Positions 33,844-43,910 of a stretch of 64,000 nucleotides of DNA are shown in pieces (the stretch's first letter is position 1; every line of letters begins with the position of its first letter). This DNA is from Planctomycetota bacterium (GTDB taxonomy: Bacteria > Planctomycetota > UBA1135). The notes under the pieces are model-generated. The model had not been told where the DNA came from. It saw only the letters and a list, made by a program, of their open reading frames with translations, and did not search any database. Position numbers and translations under genes: made by a program. Location: NCBI GenBank assembly GCA_004295085.1, contig SHNF01000005.1, forward strand, positions 173,092-237,091, given 5' to 3'.

Positions 33844-35162
33844 TAGGGCGGCTCGGGGTCTGTTTCCCGCTCCACCGCGGCTCCCAGCGACCGCAGCTTC
33901 TCCTCCAGCCGCTCGTAGCCGCGGTCCAGGTGGTAAACGCGGCGCACGATGGTCTGCCCGCGCGCGACCAGCCCGGCAAGGATGAGCGACGCGCTCGCCC
34001 GCAGATCGCTGGCGGTCACCGGTGCCCCGCTCAGGCGCGCCGGCCCGAACACCATGGCCGTGCTGCCCTCCCGGCGGATGCCCGCCCCCAGCCGGTTCAG
34101 TTCCGCGACGTGCATGAAACGGTCGGGATAGACGGCGTCGGTGACCAGGCCCAGTCCTTCTCCCACCGTGCAGAAGGCCAGCCATTGCGCCTGCAGGTCG
34201 GTGGGGAACCCCGGGTACGGCCGCGCGACCACATCCAGCACCTGGGGCCGGCGCTGCCATGGCGACACATGCACCCAGCCCGGGCGCTCGCTGCGGCCGC
34301 CGCCGCCTTCCGGGTCTTCGCCCCAGTTGCAGGGGACGCCCGCGCGCTGCAGCAGGTCCAGCAGCGCCGCCAGCTCGCCGGGACGGCAACCGAGCACGCG
34401 CACGTCGCCGCAGGTGATGGCCGCAGCCAGGATCAGGGTGCCTGCCTCCACCCGGTCTGGCGGGATCGTGCACATGCCGCCGCGCAGCCGGGGCACGCCC
34501 TCGATCACCAGGCGGTTGCCACCGGCGCCGCTGACGCAGGCGCCGCAGGAGTTGAGGAACTCGGCCAGGCCGACCACTTCGGGTTCCTCCGCCGCCGCGT
34601 CGATCACGGTGACGCCCCGGGCCAGGACGGCGGCCATCATGACGTTGGCGGTGCCCAGCACGGTGGAGCCGTTGCGCGAGGCCAGGTACACGCGCGTGCC
34701 GCGCAGCCCTCCCGGCGGCGCCTCGGCGACCACGGTTCCGTGCTCGATCTCGATGCGCGCCCCGAGGGCGGCCAGCCCCTTAAGGTGCAGGTCGATCGGG
34801 CGCTCGCCGATGACGCAGCCGCCCGGCAGGCTGACGCGGGCCCGCCCGCGGCGCGCCAGCAGCGGCCCCAGCACGCACACCGAGGCGCGCATGCGCCGGA
34901 CCATCTCGTAAGGCGCCTCCGTGGGGCCTTCCGCAGGCGCGCTCACGCGCGCCGCCGACCCGGCACCCTCCACGACCGCGCCCAGGCCTTGCAGGAGTTC
35001 CCGCAAGGTGGCCACGTCGCGCAGCTCCGGCATCCCCTGGTACTCGACCGTGCCCTCGCACAACAGGCTGGCCGCGAGCAGCGGCAGGGCCGCGTTCTTG
35101 GAGCCGGAGACCGTCACCTGGCCTTGCAGCGGGCGGCCTCCCAGGACGGAAAAGCGATCCAT
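33843..35162 (-). CDS. murA: UDP-N-acetylglucosamine 1-carboxyvinyltransferase
   Basis: The 439-residue enzyme makes the first committed precursor of peptidoglycan. The active-site Cys is Cys116 in SLPGGCVIGERPIDLH, and the fosfomycin-sensitive form is therefore expected. Other conserved parts are VSGSKNAALPLLAASLL near the N-terminus, ASRNGSTVLGTANVMMAAVLA, and TDLQAQWLA near the C-terminus. A short Gly/Glu-rich insertion (EDPEGGGGRSERP) sits at about 278-290. ATG at 35162 gives the normal N-terminus MDRFSVLGGRPLQGQVTVSG. It is the first gene of the long minus-strand run. Confidence 0.97.
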   Translation of the reverse strand: MDRFSVLGGRPLQGQVTVSGSKNAALPLLAASLLCEGTVEYQGMPELRDVATLRELLQGLGAVVEGAGSAARVSAPAEGPTEAPYEMVRRMRASVCVLGPLLARRGRARVSLPGGCVIGERPIDLHLKGLAALGARIEIEHGTVVAEAPPGGLRGTRVYLASRNGSTVLGTANVMMAAVLARGVTVIDAAAEEPEVVGLAEFLNSCGACVSGAGGNRLVIEGVPRLRGGMCTIPPDRVEAGTLILAAAITCGDVRVLGCRPGELAALLDLLQRAGVPCNWGEDPEGGGGRSERPGWVHVSPWQRRPQVLDVVARPYPGFPTDLQAQWLAFCTVGEGLGLVTDAVYPDRFMHVAELNRLGAGIRREGSTAMVFGPARLSGAPVTASDLRASASLILAGLVARGQTIVRRVYHLDRGYERLEEKLRSLGAAVERETDPEPP

Positions 35163-35228
35163 GGCGGCGGCTCAGGTGGGTCGGGCGGATGGGGCCGGCC
35201 GGGTGGCCAGGGCCGGGCGGGCGGAAGT

Positions 35229-35258
35229 TTGACGAGCACCCGGCTCCGGTACTACACT
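35229..35258 (+). promoter_or_regulatory. Promoter of the TPR/alpha-CTD gene
   Basis: TTGACG at 35229-35234, 18 nt, and TACACT at 35253-35258 make one of the best sigma-70 matches in the window. The leader to the ATG at 35301 would be about 35 nt and shows no Shine-Dalgarno. Confidence 0.7.
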
Positions 35259-35300
35259 GTCGGGCTGCTTTTCTCGGCCCAACCCGGCAATCAGTGACCC

Positions 35301-36677
35301 ATGGTGGAAACGGAAATCCTCAGCGCGCCTCCCACCCTCGATCCGGCCGGTTTCTTCGCCGCCCCACCCTCCCGCCCCAGTGACTTGATCCAGGCGCGCC
35401 GCGCGTTGCTGCGCGAGGCCGCCGTGGCCGACAAGTTCGAATCCGCCGTGCGCGACGCGCGTGGTGCCGGCAACTCCCGGGTGGCGGCGCTCGGCTCCTG
35501 GGTCATCGGCGAGTACGCCCGGGCCCTGGAGCTGATCAGCGGCAACGACGAGCTGGCCGTGTTCGTGCGCGGCTCGTCCCTGCTCGAGCTGGGCCGGAAG
35601 ACCGAAGCCCGCAAGGCCTTGCAAGCGGCCGAGCGCGCCTCCGACCCCGCGCTTGCGGGCCTGAGTCTCCAATCGCTCGAGGCCCTGGGCGACTACGAGG
35701 CGCTGCGCTCGACCCTCGCCTCCGCCCGGCTGGCGCCGGCCGACCGGGCCTACTACGAGGCGCGCCTGCTGGAAGCCGAGGGCCGCTACGCCGAGGCCAC
35801 GGACGCGTATGAGCGCCTGCTCGCCGAGTTCCCCCAGCACTTCGAGGCGCGCTTCCGCCTGGCCCTGCGCAGCGACCTGCACGGCGACGACGAGGCCGCG
35901 CTGCGCCACTACGAGTTCCTGTCGCAGCGGCGCCCGGTGCCGGTGGCCGTGCTCATCAACCTCGGCGTCCTGTACGAGGACCACGGCCACTTCGAAAAGG
36001 CCTGCGGCTGCTACGGCGCGGTGCTCAAGCGCGACCCCAACCATCCGCGCGCCCGCCTGTACTTCAAGGACGCGCACGAGTCGCTGGACATGTACTACGA
36101 CGAGGAGATGGAGCGCAAGGAGGACCGCCTGCTGCAGGTCCTGCGCACCTCCATCTCCGAGTTCGAGCTGTCGGTGCGGGCGCGCAATTGCCTCCAGGCC
36201 ATGGACATCCGCACGCTGGGCGACCTGGTCAGCCACAGCGAGGCGGACCTGCTGCAGTTCAAGAACTTCGGCGACACCTCGCTCAACGAGATCAAGCGCG
36301 TGCTGGCGGCCAAGGGCCTGCGCCTGGGTCTGCGCCGCGACGACGGCTCCTTCATCGTGCCCGAGGAGTTCGAATCCAAGCACACGCCGAGCCCGGAGGA
36401 GGACTTGTCGTGGCTGGGCGAGCTGACGCCCGAGCAGCGCGACGCCATGGACATGCAGATCAGCGCGCTGAACCTGTCCGTGCGCTGTCACCGCGCCCTG
36501 GTCGAGAAGCTCAACCTGCAGAAGGTGGGAGACATCCTGCGCTACACCGAGGAGGACCTGCTGAGCATGCCCAACTTCGGCATCACCTCCCTCAAGGAGC
36601 TGATCGGGAAGCTGGAAGAGCTGGGCCTGCACTTGCGCAGCGGCCGCGGCGACGAGTACACCGGCGAGGACATCTAG
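35301..36677 (+). CDS. TPR-like protein with two RNA polymerase alpha-CTD modules
   Basis: The 458-residue protein has a helical repeat region (about 20-265) with TPR-like units, for example AYYEARLLEAEGRYAEATDAYERLL and ALRHYEFLSQRRPVPVAVLINLGVLYEDHG. Two copies of the helix-hairpin-helix C-terminal domain of RNA polymerase alpha follow. The first is at about 276-345 (LSVRARNCLQAMDIRTLGDL, then LLQFKNFGDTSLNEIK); the second at about 381-455 (LSVRCHRALVEKLNLQKVGD, then LLSMPNFGITSLKEL). No alpha N-terminal domain is present, so it is not RpoA. It may bind UP-element DNA, sigma or activators in place of RpoA; that is inference. ruvA follows after 6 nt. Confidence 0.85.
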   Translation: MVETEILSAPPTLDPAGFFAAPPSRPSDLIQARRALLREAAVADKFESAVRDARGAGNSRVAALGSWVIGEYARALELISGNDELAVFVRGSSLLELGRKTEARKALQAAERASDPALAGLSLQSLEALGDYEALRSTLASARLAPADRAYYEARLLEAEGRYAEATDAYERLLAEFPQHFEARFRLALRSDLHGDDEAALRHYEFLSQRRPVPVAVLINLGVLYEDHGHFEKACGCYGAVLKRDPNHPRARLYFKDAHESLDMYYDEEMERKEDRLLQVLRTSISEFELSVRARNCLQAMDIRTLGDLVSHSEADLLQFKNFGDTSLNEIKRVLAAKGLRLGLRRDDGSFIVPEEFESKHTPSPEEDLSWLGELTPEQRDAMDMQISALNLSVRCHRALVEKLNLQKVGDILRYTEEDLLSMPNFGITSLKELIGKLEELGLHLRSGRGDEYTGEDI

Positions 36678-36683
36678 ACCGCG

Positions 36684-37268
36684 GTGTTCGAGTTCCTGCA
36701 GGGCCGCGTGGTCGCGCTGGGGCCCGGGAGCGCGGTGCTCCAAAGCGGCGGCCTCGGCTGGTCCCTGCAGGTGTCGGCGCGCTGCGCGGCGCGCCTGGCG
36801 GAGGGCCAGCGCGCGCGCCTGTACGTGCACCTCGCGGTCAGCGACAGCGCGCTCAGCCTGTACGGCTTCGGCGACGAGAGCGAGCGCAGCTTCTTCCGCC
36901 GCCTCCTGGCGGTGTCCGGCATCGGCCCGGCCTCGGCGCTGTCCCTGCTCAGCGCCATGCCGCCGCAGGAGATCGCCAGCGTCATCCTGGACGGCGACGC
37001 CGAGCGGCTGCGCGTGGCCAAGGGTATCGGCCGCAAGACCGCCGAGCGCCTGATCCTCGAGCTGCGCGACAAGATCCAGGCCGACGCGCTGGCGCCGGCC
37101 GGCGCCCCCGGCCGCGGCGAAGAGCTGGAGCGGATCCTGACCGAGCTCGGCTTCCGCCCCAAGGAAGCCCTGCGGCGTGCCGGCGCCGCGCGCCGGGCGC
37201 TGGGCTCCGGCGCCGGCTTCCAGGAGCTTCTGCGCGCCGCTCTCAACACCGAAGCGACCACCCCATGA
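36684..37268 (+). CDS. ruvA: Holliday junction branch migration protein RuvA
   Basis: The 194-residue protein (GTG at 36684) binds four-way DNA junctions and loads the RuvB motor. Domain I is the OB-fold ([19 protein letters not shown], then [16 protein letters not shown]). Domain II has the helix-hairpin-helix pair [16 protein letters not shown] and [21 protein letters not shown] short linker leads to domain III ([19 protein letters not shown]), which contacts RuvB. No ruvB or ruvC is adjacent. It starts 6 nt after the previous stop and overlaps purE in ATGA, so all three plus-strand genes here are likely one message. Confidence 0.95.
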   Translation: MFEFLQGRVVALGPGSAVLQSGGLGWSLQVSARCAARLAEGQRARLYVHLAVSDSALSLYGFGDESERSFFRRLLAVSGIGPASALSLLSAMPPQEIASVILDGDAERLRVAKGIGRKTAERLILELRDKIQADALAPAGAPGRGEELERILTELGFRPKEALRRAGAARRALGSGAGFQELLRAALNTEATTP

Positions 37269-37777
37269 CCGCCCGCGTTGCCCTGCTGATGGGCTCGGAC
37301 AGCGATTTCGAGCGCCTCAAGCCCGCCGTCCAGATCTTCCAGGACTTCGGCGTCGCCGTGGAAGTGCGCGTGCTCAGCGCGCACCGCACTCCCGACGAAG
37401 TGGTCCGCTTCGTCACCGAGGCCCCGGAGCGCGGCATCCGGGTGTTCCTGTGCGCGGCCGGTGGCGCGGCGCACCTCGCCGGCGTGGTGACCGCGCACAC
37501 CACGCTCCCGGTGCTCGGCATTCCGCTCGACAACCCGCCGCTCGGCGGCCTGGACGCGCTGCTGAGCACGGTGCAGATGCCCGGCGGCGTGCCCGTGGCC
37601 ACCTTCGGGGTGGGCCGCGGCGGCCCCGACAACGCCGCCTTGTTCGCGCTGCGCATCCTGGCGCTGGCGGACCCGGCGCTCGCGGCCCAGCTGGAGCGCT
37701 TCCGCGGCGATCAGCGCGACAAGGTGCGCAAGCGGGACGCGGCGCTCCAGGACGCGCTGCGCGCGCGTCCGGCCTGA
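37265..37777 (+). CDS. purE: N5-carboxyaminoimidazole ribonucleotide mutase
   Basis: The 170-residue class I PurE carries out a carboxyl transfer in purine synthesis. The family signature [18 protein letters not shown] is at the N-terminus, followed by [31 protein letters not shown] and [32 protein letters not shown] (the catalytic loop with the conserved His earlier). Its ATG overlaps the ruvA TGA by 4 nt. The usual partner purK is not in the window. Confidence 0.96.
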   Translation: MTARVALLMGSDSDFERLKPAVQIFQDFGVAVEVRVLSAHRTPDEVVRFVTEAPERGIRVFLCAAGGAAHLAGVVTAHTTLPVLGIPLDNPPLGGLDALLSTVQMPGGVPVATFGVGRGGPDNAALFALRILALADPALAAQLERFRGDQRDKVRKRDAALQDALRARPA

Positions 37778-37799
37778 GCTTCCGCCAGGCATGGCGTTC

Positions 37800-37816
37800 G
37801 GTGCCACACGGGCACC
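37800..37816. terminator. Hairpin between convergent purE and glyA
   Basis: GGTGCC (37800-37805), 5 nt loop, GGCACC (37811-37816) is a perfect 6 bp stem in the 59 nt between two converging genes. There is no T-tract on either side, so a terminator role is only suggested by position. Confidence 0.3.
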
Positions 37817-37836
37817 CATCGCCACGGTTGGAGAAC

Positions 37837-39135
<1,299 letters not shown>

Positions 39136-39140
39136 GGAGG

Positions 39141-39147
39141 TAGGATA
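39141..39147. promoter_or_regulatory. Symmetric -10 box shared by divergent glyA and lipoprotein genes
   Basis: The seven bases TAGGATA contain TAGGAT on the plus strand (7 nt before the ATG at 39154) and TATCCT on the minus strand (6 nt before the glyA ATG at 39135). Only 18 nt separate the two start codons, so both messages would be leaderless. Confidence 0.6.
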
Positions 39148-39153
39148 AGGGCG

Positions 39154-40239
39154 ATGGTGCAGGGGGGAAGGAAGCGCTGGGCGGTGCTCGCCCTGGCCGT
39201 GGCGGGCGCGGGCTGCGGCCGCGACGCGGGCTCGTCCCTGGCGCAGGCGCCCGTGCAGGTCGAGCCCCTGCTCCTGGACCTGCCGCGCATCCCGATCGGG
39301 CAGACCGGGCACGGCGAATACCGCATCCGCAACGTCTCCGGGGTGCAGCAGGTGCTCACCGGGATCGGCCCCCTGCCCTGCGACTGCGCCTCCGCGGAGC
39401 TGGAGCTGCCCGGCCGCAGCGCCGAGGAGCGCAGCGTGCGCGTGGAGCCCGGCGGCATGCAACTGGCGCTGCAGCCGGGAGAAGAGGCGGTCCTGCGCTT
39501 CGAGCTGCGCACGGCGCGCTTCCGCGAGCCGGTGTCGCGCAAGAGCGGGGCCTTCCTGCTGCGCTTCCGGGACCGCGCGCCCGTGCGCGTGGAGTTTGCG
39601 GCCGACATCTGGAATCCGCACTGGGTGGAGCCCTGGGCCCTGGAGCTGGGCCGCGTGGGAGTGCGCCAGCGCGCCAGCGGCTATGTCATGGTGCGCGGCC
39701 ACGACGAGCCCGAATTCGGCCTGATCGCGCCGCAGACGGTGGACGGCTGGACGCTGCGGGTGGAGCACGTCAGCTCCAGCCCGGACACCTACCGGATCAA
39801 CGTCACCGCGCCGGAGGAGCTGCCGCAGGGCGGATTCCGCCAGGACTTCGTGCTGCGCTCCGACCTGCCCGAGTCTCCGCCCATCAAGTTCAGCGTGCAG
39901 GGGGTGGCCGAGCCGGACATCGCCTGGTCGCCCCGGCGCCTGCTGATCCTGGCGGGCGAGCGCCCGCGCAGCGTGGAAATGGTGCTGCGCACGCTGCCGG
40001 TGGACCTGGTGATCGCCGCTCCGGCCGCGGAGCTCTCCGGTGAAGGCGCCGACGGCCTCGGTGTTGCCGTCGAACCGATCGAGGAAGGCCACAGCTACCG
40101 GATCCGCCTGACCGCCAGAGCGCCGGTGCCGGACGCGCTGCAGAGCGGCACGCTGCTGCTGCGCACCGGCGTGGCCGAGCAGCCGGAGATCGCGGTCCCT
40201 TACTCCATCCTGCCGGCGCCCGCGCGCGAGAACCCCTAG
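39154..40239 (+). CDS. DUF1573-like secreted lipoprotein
   Basis: The 361-residue protein begins with a lipoprotein signal ([18 protein letters not shown]). The first half resembles DUF1573, a beta-sandwich common in Planctomycetes and Bacteroidetes: [52 protein letters not shown] second Ig-like unit follows from about 160 ([20 protein letters not shown]) and a third near 260. No catalytic motif is visible, so it is probably a binding or structural protein outside the inner membrane. It is 2 nt before the sulfatase-fold lipoprotein gene and surely cotranscribed with it. Confidence 0.75.
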   Translation: MVQGGRKRWAVLALAVAGAGCGRDAGSSLAQAPVQVEPLLLDLPRIPIGQTGHGEYRIRNVSGVQQVLTGIGPLPCDCASAELELPGRSAEERSVRVEPGGMQLALQPGEEAVLRFELRTARFREPVSRKSGAFLLRFRDRAPVRVEFAADIWNPHWVEPWALELGRVGVRQRASGYVMVRGHDEPEFGLIAPQTVDGWTLRVEHVSSSPDTYRINVTAPEELPQGGFRQDFVLRSDLPESPPIKFSVQGVAEPDIAWSPRRLLILAGERPRSVEMVLRTLPVDLVIAAPAAELSGEGADGLGVAVEPIEEGHSYRIRLTARAPVPDALQSGTLLLRTGVAEQPEIAVPYSILPAPARENP

Positions 40240-40241
40240 GC

Positions 40242-41879
40242 ATGCGCCGCGACCTGCTCGCCTGGCCGGCGGCGGCGCTGATCGCGCTGCTGTGCGCCGC
40301 CTGCTCCCGGAGCGCGCCGCCGCGGCTGAACGTGCTCCTCATCAGCATCGACTCGCTGCGCGCCGACCGGCTCGGCTGTTACGGCCACCGCGCCGAGTAC
40401 GCGCCGGAAGTCGCAGTCAGCCCCAACCTGGACGCGCTGGCCGCCCGGGGCGTGGCCTTCGATTCGGCCTGGAGCACCACGTCGTGGACCTTGCCGGCGC
40501 ACATGGCGCTGCTCACCGGCCTGCCTGACCGCCTGCACGGCGTGGTCGGCGACGAGTACGTGCTCAACCCGCAGCGGCGCAGCCTGGCCCAGGAGTTGCG
40601 CGACGCCGGCTACGCCACCGCGGGCTTCTACAGCGGCCCGTACCTGGCGCCCAAGTACGGCTTCGGGCGCGGCTTCGAGCGCTACGAATCGGCCATGACC
40701 CCGCTGGAGCAGGTGCCGGCGGAGCGCCTGGAAGCGCTGCGCGCGCAGCTCGGCCCCGCGATCACCCCCAAGACGCTGGAGGACCGCTGGTCGCACCTGG
40801 ACGTGACTTCGCCGCAGGTGAACGCCAAGGCCTACGAGTTCCTGCAGCAGCAAGCCGGGCGCCGCCCGTTCTTCCTGTTCCTGCACTACTTCGACGCGCA
40901 CTACGACTACCTGCCCGACGCCGCCGAGCCGGGCCTGGGCCGCAAGTTCGATCCGGGCTACACCGGCAGCATGATCGGGGAGAACTGGTACTTCAACCCG
41001 CAGGTCTTCAATCCCTCCGCCGAGGGCGACCGCCGCCAGGTCATCGGCGAGCGCGACCTGCACCACGTCATGGCGCTGTACGACGCCGAGATCCACTGGG
41101 TGGATCGCCACATCGGCCAGGTGCTGCAGAAGCTGCAGGATCTCGGCGTTGCCGACCGCACCCTCGTGTGCGTGGTGGCCGACCACGGCGACGAGTTCTT
41201 CGAGCACGGGGCCATCGGTCACCGCTCCACGTTATACGAGGAGCTGACGCGCATCCCGCTGCTCCTGTACGTCCCCGGAGCCACGCCACCCGGCATGCGC
41301 GTGCGCCCGCTGGTCCGTATCTACGACATCGCTCCCAGCCTCCTGGACTACGCCTGCGGCGGCTCCCTGGCCGAGAGCACGGGAGCCAGCCTGCGCCCGC
41401 TCATCGAGGGCGAGCGCGAGGCGCCGCGCAGCGTGCAGCAGCGCATCTACGGCAAGCTGTACGGCCGCGTCAACGTGCGCGACGGCTATCGCGACGGGCG
41501 TTACGCCGTCCTGCGCCAGCTCACCGTGGACACCGACTTGACCGACGAGCACAGCTTGCACCTGCGCCAGCGCCAGTGGGAGGACGGAAGCCTGCGCTTC
41601 GACGTGTTCGACAAGGGCACGGACCGCGGCGAGCACGTGCGTCTCGCGCCCGCCGACCCGCGCTACCGCGAGGCGCTGGCCGCCGCCTGCGCCGCGCATC
41701 GCGACACGGAGGCGCGCGCGCGGCGCCTGCCGCGCCTGCACCCCGATCCGGCCCCGCCGCTGACGCCCGAGGAGTGGAACAACCTGCAGCAGCTCGGCTA
41801 CGTGGACGTCAACGTGCCGCCGGAGGACATGCCGCCCCCGCGCCTGCTGGCCCCGTTTCCCCCGCCCTGCGCCGACTAG
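40242..41879 (+). CDS. Sulfatase-fold lipoprotein with Thr at the nucleophile position
   Basis: The 545-residue protein has a lipoprotein signal ([13 protein letters not shown]) and the alkaline phosphatase/sulfatase fold. The first metal site is [19 protein letters not shown] and the second is [15 protein letters not shown]. At the nucleophile position it reads [15 protein letters not shown], with Thr83 where true sulfatases have Cys or Ser that matures to formylglycine (CxPxR). It is thus more likely a phosphoester or phosphoglycerol-type hydrolase, or uses Thr directly, than a formylglycine sulfatase. Leu331 is encoded by TTA (41232-41234), a very rare codon here. It follows the DUF1573-like gene by 2 nt. 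Confidence 0.85.
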   Translation: MRRDLLAWPAAALIALLCAACSRSAPPRLNVLLISIDSLRADRLGCYGHRAEYAPEVAVSPNLDALAARGVAFDSAWSTTSWTLPAHMALLTGLPDRLHGVVGDEYVLNPQRRSLAQELRDAGYATAGFYSGPYLAPKYGFGRGFERYESAMTPLEQVPAERLEALRAQLGPAITPKTLEDRWSHLDVTSPQVNAKAYEFLQQQAGRRPFFLFLHYFDAHYDYLPDAAEPGLGRKFDPGYTGSMIGENWYFNPQVFNPSAEGDRRQVIGERDLHHVMALYDAEIHWVDRHIGQVLQKLQDLGVADRTLVCVVADHGDEFFEHGAIGHRSTLYEELTRIPLLLYVPGATPPGMRVRPLVRIYDIAPSLLDYACGGSLAESTGASLRPLIEGEREAPRSVQQRIYGKLYGRVNVRDGYRDGRYAVLRQLTVDTDLTDEHSLHLRQRQWEDGSLRFDVFDKGTDRGEHVRLAPADPRYREALAAACAAHRDTEARARRLPRLHPDPAPPLTPEEWNNLQQLGYVDVNVPPEDMPPPRLLAPFPPPCAD

Positions 41880-41934
41880 CCGGCGCGCGCGTCCGTTCCG
41901 CACCGGCTGTGCCCGGGCAGGATCCACGTCTCCT

Positions 41935-41940
41935 TAGGAT
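41935..41940 (+). promoter_or_regulatory. -10 box (TAGGAT) of the TIGR03790-like gene
   Basis: TAGGAT is followed by 8 nt and the ATG at 41949, with no Shine-Dalgarno. It repeats the spacing pattern seen at several other genes in the window. Confidence 0.45.
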
Positions 41941-41948
41941 AGGCCGCC

Positions 41949-43832
41949 ATGCTTTGCCTGCTCCTCGCCCTGGCCCCGGCCGCCCTGCCCCAGGATTTCG
42001 ATCCCGATCCCGAGCACATCGCTCACCGCGTCCTCGTGGTGTACAACGCCAACTGGCCCGACCACAACGGCGACGGCGTCGGCGACTCGGAGGAAGTGGC
42101 GCGCCACCACGCGGCCCGGCGCGGCATCCCGGAGCGCAACCTGTTCCCGGTGTACTGCTCCGTATCCGGTGCCAGCTACGACGGCCTGGCCGGCTGGCAG
42201 GCGTGCTGGGACGAGGTGATCCAGCCGCTGCGCGACCATCTGACCCTGAACTACGGCCCCTGGGACATCCTGGGCTTCAGCTTCTGCCATGGCGTCCCCT
42301 ACCAGATCAACTCGCCCGGCGGCGGCGAGCGCTCGCTGGACGAGAGCCTGATCCGCCTGTGGCAGCTGGGCGACCGCGACCACCCGCCGTTCGCGGGAGT
42401 CGGCTCGCCCGACAACTACTTCGACGGGGCGCCGACCCTCGGTCCGGACGTGGGGCGCTTCAACCCCAAGCTCTTCGTGTACTTCGGCGAGCGCAACTAC
42501 CTGGTGGCGCGCCTGGACGGCGCCGACGCCGCGCGCAGCAAGGAGCTGGTGGACTTCGCGCTCTACGCCGACGCCTACCTCGTGCCGCAGCCCGGCTACT
42601 ACACCGGCACCGCGTACTGCGACACGCAGTACGGCCTGTACACCGACCAGGATCTCGCCAACTACCCGTTCGGGCACAACAGCTACGCCAACGCCGACAA
42701 GGACATGGCCTACGGCCGCCGCTGGCTGGAGCAGGCCGGCTTCGTGACGCGCTGGGAGCCGTACGATGCCGAGATCGGCATGCCGGGGGCCGTCTTCAGC
42801 GACGGCAGCAGCGCCGCCACGGCGCCACAGGCGCTCTGGTACCACGGCTGGTACAACCTGCTGACCTATCACGACGCCTGGGAATGGCTGCCCGGCTCGG
42901 CTGCCTGCGACCTGGACTCGCTCTCCATCTACAACCTGCGCAGCGCCGCGCCCGGCAGCTTCCTGGGCGAGGCTTTTCGGCGCGGCCTGACCGCCAGCGT
43001 CGGCGTGCTCGCCGAGCCCTTCCTGGACGGCCATTGCTATCCCGAGAGCTTCACCTACTACCTGGTCGCCAAGGGCTACACCTTCGCCGAGGCGGCGCGC
43101 GTCAGCGACCCGCGCACGCTCTGGCGCAACCTCTACGTGGGCGACTTCCTGTACCAGCCCACGCGCGCCGGCAAGGCGGCGCTGCTCGACACGCAGCAGC
43201 CGCCGCCGGCCGCGGTGACGGTCAGCGCCGGCAGCACGCCGGACGAGCGGGTGTTCCAGACCACGTTGGACACCGCCGGATCCCTTCCCGACGTCGGCCG
43301 CCTGACTCTCCACTACGGGCCGACGCCAGCTTACGGCTTCGCCGTGGCCGGCGAGGACGACCGCCCGCGCGTCTATCACAGCGCCCGCGTCGGCGGCCTC
43401 GGCCCGGACGAGCTGCTGCACTTCCGCGCCGACTACACCGACCCGGCCGGCAACACCGGCGCGGGCACGGATCTCATCCTGCACACCGCGCTTGCGACTC
43501 AACCGGTGCTGGCGCGCGTGGTGGCGCCGTCCACCGTGGCCGCCGGGCAGTCCTTCGAGATGGAGATCGTTCTCGGTGCCCAGGCTGGCTTTGCCACGCT
43601 GACCTCCTACAGCGTGACGATCACATCGGCCGTCCTCGGCTGGAGCCAGCGCGACGTGCTGCCGCTGATACTCGGCCTTGTCCCGCGCTTCTTCAACGCC
43701 GCGGACGGCACCTTGCGCAGCGCCCGCTGCACCGTTCCCGGCACGCTGCCGCCCGACACTTACCTCATCGAAGCCAGCGCGACCTCAGGCGCGGGCAGCG
43801 ACTCCCACGCCGTGACGCTCACCGTGCAGTGA
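41949..43832 (+). CDS. TIGR03790-like secreted protein with C-terminal Ig-like part
   Basis: The 627-residue protein begins with a signal peptide (MLCLLLALAPAALPQ). Residues about 27-400 resemble the TIGR03790 family of Planctomycetes and Acidobacteria: RVLVVYNANWPDHNGDGVGD, EEVARHHAARRGIPERNLF, DILGFSFCHGVPYQI, FGERNYLVARLDGADA and AFRRGLTASVGVLAEPFLDG. The last part (about 420-627) is beta-rich and likely two Ig-like domains. The biochemical role of the family is unknown. The domain NGDGVGDSEE resembles a calcium-binding loop. No attachment motif is visible at the C-terminus. It ends 78 nt before the convergent tyrS. Confidence 0.7.
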   Translation: MLCLLLALAPAALPQDFDPDPEHIAHRVLVVYNANWPDHNGDGVGDSEEVARHHAARRGIPERNLFPVYCSVSGASYDGLAGWQACWDEVIQPLRDHLTLNYGPWDILGFSFCHGVPYQINSPGGGERSLDESLIRLWQLGDRDHPPFAGVGSPDNYFDGAPTLGPDVGRFNPKLFVYFGERNYLVARLDGADAARSKELVDFALYADAYLVPQPGYYTGTAYCDTQYGLYTDQDLANYPFGHNSYANADKDMAYGRRWLEQAGFVTRWEPYDAEIGMPGAVFSDGSSAATAPQALWYHGWYNLLTYHDAWEWLPGSAACDLDSLSIYNLRSAAPGSFLGEAFRRGLTASVGVLAEPFLDGHCYPESFTYYLVAKGYTFAEAARVSDPRTLWRNLYVGDFLYQPTRAGKAALLDTQQPPPAAVTVSAGSTPDERVFQTTLDTAGSLPDVGRLTLHYGPTPAYGFAVAGEDDRPRVYHSARVGGLGPDELLHFRADYTDPAGNTGAGTDLILHTALATQPVLARVVAPSTVAAGQSFEMEIVLGAQAGFATLTSYSVTITSAVLGWSQRDVLPLILGLVPRFFNAADGTLRSARCTVPGTLPPDTYLIEASATSGAGSDSHAVTLTVQ

Positions 43833-43853
43833 CGGGACTCCTGCCCCAGTTCA

Positions 43854-43879
43854 CTTCCAGCTTTCCGCAAAACTGGAAG
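43854..43879. repeat. Palindrome, copy B of a small dispersed element
   Basis: The arms CTTCCAGCTTT (43854-43864) and AAAACTGGAAG (43869-43879) pair at 10 of 11 positions around the loop CCGC. It matches the reverse complement of the element at 18673-18698. It sits between two converging genes, where it could also stop transcription. Confidence 0.6.
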
Positions 43880-43910
43880 CGTTGCTGCGGAGCCCGGGGA
43901 GCGGGTGAAG

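Noticed and set aside
40242..41879. Calling this a formylglycine sulfatase
   Set aside because: There is no CxPxR or SxPxR; Thr stands at the nucleophile position.
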